Source: Symbiodinium sp. CCMP2592 (Eukaryota > Sar > Dinophyceae > Suessiales > Symbiodiniaceae). From it: a stretch of DNA of 64,000 nt. Below, one piece after another: positions 60,000-64,000 of the stretch (within the stretch, counting starts at the first letter, position 1; each line of letters starts with the position of its first letter). The stretch lies in the NCBI GenBank assembly GCA_905221615.1, contig CAJNDT010006160.1, positions 62,001 to 126,000 of the forward strand, in the 5' to 3' direction. The notes under the pieces are model-generated. The model made no database searches, was not told the DNA's origin, and saw only the letters and a list, made by a program, of their open reading frames with translations. Position numbers and translations under genes: made by a program.

Positions 60000-60325
60000 T
60001 TAGATGACCTGCTCTTCGCTGCGGCCATGGGCCTTGCTACGGTTGACCCTAAACTATGTAGGGTTTAGGGTTATGGGAATTGTGGTATATTCCTTACTAC
60101 GGGTAATGCAGGATGTATATCATCAACCGTAGTAACCTCAGGCCCCCCAGCTCTGCAGACGATCGCAGACGTAGAACAATCGATTTCGGGGTTTGGGGTA
60201 AGCCCGAAACCACTTTCTTGTGTAGGGCAGCCATAAATTCTGTCATGGGGGGTTGGGCGACATTGTAAAACCTTCACTAAAAGCCCTGATAGCAGCTTAT
60301 GAAAAGCGTTACCGGCCAACGCCAA
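60000..60325 (-). CDS. C-terminal coding block split by MITE A8
   Basis: Minus strand. ALAGNAFHKLLSGLLVKVLQ ... NPEIDCSTSAIVCRAGGPEV T, then MITE A8, then SKAHGRSEEQVI and TAA. One TA copy removed with the MITE joins ACT-A to GC-AAG in frame. The 5' limit is not known. Unknown protein. Confidence 0.45.
60038..60131. mobile_element. MITE family A copy 8, left arm degraded (candidate introner)
   Basis: CGGTTGACCCTAAACTATG... and intact right arm GGATGTATATCATCAACCGTA. A TTTAGGG unit has appeared in the left arm. Confidence 0.8.
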
Positions 60326-60689
60326 GAAAACCCTTGCTTCTGAAACCCGAACCTTTGTAGAGTCCTTCTAAAAACCCTTCAAGAACCCGTAAAGACCTTT
60401 CTAAAACCTTCATGGAAACCTTATGAAACCGTCTAAAATCTTGTCAAGAACCGTGGTAAAGCCCCTTAGGAACCCCGAAAGGAGCCCTTAACGGAACTCT
60501 ATACGTCCCTGAAGGGGCCCTTCAAGGGATCTACAGGGGTTCCTCCCGAAACCCTAAACCCTAAACCCGAAAAGGGAGCCCTCTAAGACGTCCGAGGACC
60601 TCCCCACAGCCGGCAATCCCTGGGAGCTCTCTAAGGCGGACGGCAGGTGGGGCGATGGCGGGCATCGGAGACCCGAGACTAAAGGTAGT

Positions 60690-60800
60690 CTCGGTTTAGG
60701 GTTCAGGGGCTTAAGGTTTAGGGTTTATAGTTTAGGGGCTTAAGGTTTAAGGTTTAGGGTTTAGGGGCTTCGGCTTGGGGCGTTTAAGGCTTAGTTTAGG
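60690..60800. repeat. Degenerate TTTAGGG array
   Basis: Units with AAGGTTTAGGG spacing. Confidence 0.85.
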
Positions 60801-60866
60801 CGCCCGCGAATCCTGAACAAAGCCAAGCCAAAAACTACCCGAACCCGGAACGCAGAGCTGGGTCCC

Positions 60867-61050
60867 AAGTTGCTGGGTTCTTGTTCAGGAGTTTCACTTC
60901 AGTTACCATAGTAGGGATCTGTAATTAATCATATGGGTTTCTTTATCCTAGCAACTTAAAAGCTGCTGGGTTCTTGTTAATTAAGGAGGTTAACTTAAGT
61001 TACCACAGTAGGGATCTGTTGTTAATAATATGGTTTTCTTTTTTCTGGTA
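60867..61050. mobile_element. Two tandem copies of a 92-bp element
   Basis: AAGTTGCTGGGTTCTTGTT... and AGCTGCTGGGTTCTTGTT..., each with CAGTAGGGATCTGT or TAGTAGGGATCTGT inside. Copy 1 has inverted ends AAGTTGCT/AGCAACTT. Confidence 0.8.
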
Positions 61051-61261
61051 GCTTACATTACACAAGTTCCGAAAAACAAGAACCGAGGTTGACACATGCG
61101 CGACCACTCGATGAAATCCCCGCAGCTACCTTTCTAGGCTTAGGCTTTAGAACTCCAGGGTTTCGGGGTTCCTGTAGAGGGGTCTATAAGGGTTACCTTC
61201 AGGGATACGACACAGGATACTATAAGGGTACTATAGTATAGGGGCCGGAATCATGTTAACA

Positions 61262-61365
61262 TGGGAGCTTCCGAAGATTCGAGATACCTTTTTTTGGTGT
61301 CCTTACAATAAGGATCCTACTATTTAGGGTGCTATGTTAGAGTCTCTTATTTTCGGAAACTCCCA
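61262..61365. mobile_element. MITE family E copy 4
   Basis: GGGAGCTTCCGAAGATTCGA...TTATTTTCGGAAACTCCC. Confidence 0.88.
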
Positions 61366-61499
61366 AATAGATGATGGCTTACGACTTAAGGAGCGCAGAC
61401 CAAGCCGAGGCAAGCCAATCCAGACAAAACAAAACACACAGACAAACAAAAACAAACCAGAACAGGACAGGACAGCGCAAAACACCTGAGCGAACAAAC

Positions 61500-61990
61500 A
61501 CAGAACTTAGATGGTACCAGTAGCACGAGTAGCTGGACGATTGCTGCTCCTCAAGGGCCCAACGGTGCCAGTGCCTTGCCACAACCGACAGAAATGCCTC
61601 CGAGCTAAGTGCAGGAAGAGGTCTCCGGGATCAGGGCCCCTTTTGTGGACCCTGGGTACCCAAACTAGCCCCTGCCACCACGAAAAGGGACCCGTTCGTG
61701 GAGATCCCTCCCTGCTTTCTTGTGCCCGTGCATTCACACACGGCGCATCTATGGTGAGACGTTATCCGGAGCGCTGACCTCTTGGAAGACCTCCTTTTTG
61801 CAGCACGGCGCTGGCAGCATACCAGATAAACTGCAACATGAAACCTTGACCCTACAATAAGCTGAGCAACGCTTCTGACGACATACCTGCTCGCAAAATC
61901 TACAGCAGCTCCAGTTGCACTGGAACATAAAGTCTGCCGGCCGGCTGCAGGCTAGATTGCTGCACGCTCCGAAGAGATGCTCTCCTGCCC
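61500..61990. other. GC-rich block, no firm gene
   Basis: Open on both strands (plus from an ATG at 61511). No splice-consistent choice. Confidence 0.35.
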
Positions 61991-62002
61991 TGTGAGGTGC
62001 AC

Positions 62003-62062
62003 GGTTTAGGGTTTAGGGCTTTTAGGGTTTAGGGTTTAGGGTTTGGGGTTTAGGGTTTAGGG
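62003..62062. repeat. Telomere-like array (TTTAGGG)n
   Basis: About seven units with small variants. Confidence 0.9.
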
Positions 62063-62172
62063 TCCAGAAGTAAGTAGTACAGCACGCGTGTATGGAAGTG
62101 TGTGTGTGTGTGGTCGTGTGAAATGTCATATCACGAAACATGTTGATGCTCATACCTGTGCCTATCTACCAA

Positions 62173-62272
62173 CCACTATGGGCTATTAGACCCTAAAGAT
62201 CCCTATTAGGACCCTATTAAGGGTAGATTAAGGTACCCATAAGGTCTATTAGAGTCTAATAGCCCATAGTGG
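62173..62272. mobile_element. Palindromic MITE-like element
   Basis: CCACTATGGGCTATTAGACC...TCTAATAGCCCATAGTGG, with inner TAGGTCC/GGTACC steps. Single copy seen. Confidence 0.85.
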
Positions 62273-62275
62273 AAC

Positions 62276-62480
62276 CTACCCATCTACCTATCTATCTATC
62301 GATCTATCGCTCCATCGATCTATCGATCGATCAACCAATCTGTCTATCGATGTGCCTACCTCTCTATCTATAGGGTTTAGGGTTTAGGGTACTTCTGAAC
62401 CTATCCATCTATCGATCCATCTAACGATCTATCTGTCTATCTATCTGTCTACCTCTCTATCTACCTTGCCCACTATCCAT
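62276..62480. repeat. (CTAT)n/(CGAT)n tetranucleotide tract with a TTTAGGG insertion
   Basis: Two exact telomere units at about 62371-62388 interrupt the tetranucleotide run. Confidence 0.9.
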
Positions 62481-62495
62481 CTAAACGCGTGAAAG

Positions 62496-62590
62496 CAGGT
62501 GGGTAAATGAGGGTCCCTTTTGGGGTCCTTTCGTAAAGGGTGCCGCACTACTGTGGGTGCCTAAAGGCCGTAATTTAGAGAACTACCCAT
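62496..62590. mobile_element. MITE family D copy 4, degenerate
   Basis: AGGGTCCCTTTTGGGGTCCT...GGTGCC...CCCATC; ends eroded. Confidence 0.6.
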
Positions 62591-62930
62591 CATAATCTCT
62601 GGCAAAGCCCGATGCTAACGCCTTAGTCTCCTGTCTTGTGCTAGGGTTTAGGGAACGTAGGGTTTAGGGAAGGGAGCTCACTTCTTCAATAACCGGGCCC
62701 CTACCAAACAACATAAAGCCTAAAAGCTTACAGCTCTCCCATTGGCCATCTAAGGCAAGTTATTAGGTGGGAAGAGGAGCGCTTCTCTTCGATGCAATTC
62801 CGAGGGCGCCGTGCACCCTCAACTCCGATGGGTGCAGGGGGGTAGTAGAGGAGGTGGGGTTTGGGGTTTAGGGTCTAGGGTTTGGGGTTTTGGGTTGAGG
62901 GTCTAGGGGGATGTAGCGCTAAGGGTGCAA

Positions 62931-62997
62931 TTAAGGCTTAGGTTTTTGTTGTTGACCTCCTTTTTCCGTCCGCAACATCCTGTTAAGGCTTAGGTTT
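62931..62997 (-). mobile_element. 37-bp LINE 3'-tail insertion with 15-bp target duplication
   Basis: TTAAGGCTTAGGTTT occurs at 62931-62945 and 62983-62997. Between them (minus strand) is CAGGATGTTGCGGACGGAAA AAGGAGGTCAACAACAA. It matches the end of retroelement 1 (ACAGGATTC..., GCGGATGGAAAAAGG) just before its poly(A). Confidence 0.8.
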
Positions 62998-63570
62998 GGG
63001 CGGTAGGGCTTGGGGTTTGGGGCTTGGGGCTCAGGGTTTGGGGTAGAGGGTTTAAGGGGGGGAGCAGCGAAAGTGGTCCAGGGTTGTCAGTAACTTCTGT
63101 AGGTTTTAGGGCTTGCGGTCATGAGCAGAGTTGTAAGTACCTTAACTGGGCCGGCAGTTATCTTCGCTGTTGAATGTTTCGTGTAGCAAATGTGGTTTCC
63201 TTGTGCACTGCTTTGGCATTGGTAGAGAGGTGAGGGCTTTGGTTTCGAGGGTCACGTTTTTTCTACCATATTTGCCATCCGGAGGGTATCTGCGTGGGGC
63301 TTGGGAAATGTGAGTTCGGGAGCCTCGTGGGGGGGTGTGGGAGTCTTGGAGTTTCTTCGGCGTAAGGTTTAAGTTTATTGCAATAAAAAAACAACTAGAA
63401 ATCACTGCTGCGATAGCTTGCTAGCCTGGCTGCCAGCATTGGCCACACTAAGCCCCTGACGCCCTAAATTTGGGAAGTCAAGCTCAACGGTTACGTCTGG
63501 ATCGGCGAAGAGAAACGGATGTCAGAAGTCCACTCATCCAACCTCCATCAAAAGCCCCTACAGAAATTGT
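62998..63570. other. No gene seen
   Basis: Degenerate telomere-like sequence, then an AT-richer stretch near 63370. Nothing supported. Confidence 0.5.
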
Positions 63571-63622
63571 GAGCAATCATTCAACCCAGAAACCCTGAGT
63601 CTCAGTGCTTCTAGATTTAGGC

Positions 63623-63934
63623 CTACGAGTCGTTTCCCCACCTCCGATACCCCTCTTCATTGACAATTCCGGCAGCGCATGTGGTGACGTCGGCCAAGCG
63701 AAAAGAACCCTTATCGTCGCCTGCTGCGGAGTGCAGATCGTAACTGCCGGACCAGAGCTCCTGAACCTCAATCCGCTCCCCTGAACCCCTGAACCATGGA
63801 ACTCTTGGAAGCAGAAAGTCTTTCGGAGTCTCTCGCATCATCGCCAATCTTTTTCTTGTGGTATGAGCATTATCACTAACACTAGCAGGGTATGAGAGGA
63901 GCAGGAGCAGTGGCAGGGGCAGCGGCAGCGGCAT
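63623..63934 (-). CDS. Small ORF with signal-peptide-like start
   Basis: 103 aa with ATG and stop. Residues 1-20 (MPLPLPLPLLLLLSYPASVS) look like a signal peptide but derive from the CTG-rich repeat next to it. The rest (ETPKDFLLPRVPWFRGSGER ... GDDKGSFRLADVTTCAAGIV NEEGYRRWGNDS) is protein-like. The frame is also open upstream to the window edge, so this may be the 3' exon of a longer gene. Confidence 0.35.
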   Translation of the reverse strand: MPLPLPLPLLLLLSYPASVSDNAHTTRKRLAMMRETPKDFLLPRVPWFRGSGERIEVQELWSGSYDLHSAAGDDKGSFRLADVTTCAAGIVNEEGYRRWGNDS

Positions 63935-64000
63935 GAGTAGTAGAGTAGTAATCGTAGTAGCAGCAGCAGCAGCAGCAGCAGTAGCAGTTCCAGTTACAGT
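63928..64000. repeat. (GCA)n/(GTA)n triplet tract at window edge
   Basis: GCAGCAGCAGCAGCAGCAGC and related triplets; cut by the window end. Confidence 0.9.

Overview
The window is nuclear DNA of a dinoflagellate, most likely a Symbiodiniaceae-like or related core species. Four things show this. (1) Two tandem relics of the dinoflagellate spliced leader (core GCCATTTTGGCTCAAG on the minus strand) lie at 37268-37298. (2) Plant-type telomere repeats (TTTAGGG/CCCTAAA), exact and degenerate and in both orientations, are scattered through almost all non-coding DNA. (3) The long open frames are retroelement proteins of kinds I recall from Symbiodinium genomes. (4) The remaining coding signal is tiny exons buried in repeat-rich introns. 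I see no bacterial operon, tRNA or rRNA gene.

Layout. 1-32 kb is intron or intergenic DNA: degenerate telomere repeats, microsatellites, a 56-bp satellite (21.1-22.3 kb) between two (CTA)n arrays, and many short palindromic MITE-like elements in at least eight recurring families (called A-I here). Short exon-like islands of about 60-140 bp lie between them, mostly on the minus strand. 32.08-37.31 kb is a retrocopy: spliced-leader relics at its 5' end, ORF1, a scar of a deleted ORF2, a 1,175-aa ORF, poly(A) and a target-site duplication. 37.3-44.1 kb returns to exon islands and MITEs. 44.11-56.84 kb is a non-LTR retrotransposon of about 12.7 kb on the minus strand (gag-like ORF, 1,780-aa modular ORF, RNase H-endonuclease, reverse transcriptase with zinc fingers). 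It is inserted into a (TA)n tract inside a MITE whose two halves are still recognisable on either side. 56.9-64 kb is again exon islands, MITEs, telomere repeats and microsatellites.

The most interesting signal is how the MITEs relate to the exon islands. In about ten cases, removing a MITE together with one copy of its short target duplication joins two flanking pieces into one open frame. One 45-bp telomere-repeat tract at 40626-40670 is flanked by a perfect 12-bp direct repeat that supplies both a GT donor and an AG acceptor. This fits introner elements (transposons that create introns), which are known from dinoflagellates, and suggests that telomere-repeat tracts can do the same. All exon calls were made by eye from frame, phase and splice-like dinucleotides. 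Several islands are open in more than one frame, so their confidences are moderate.
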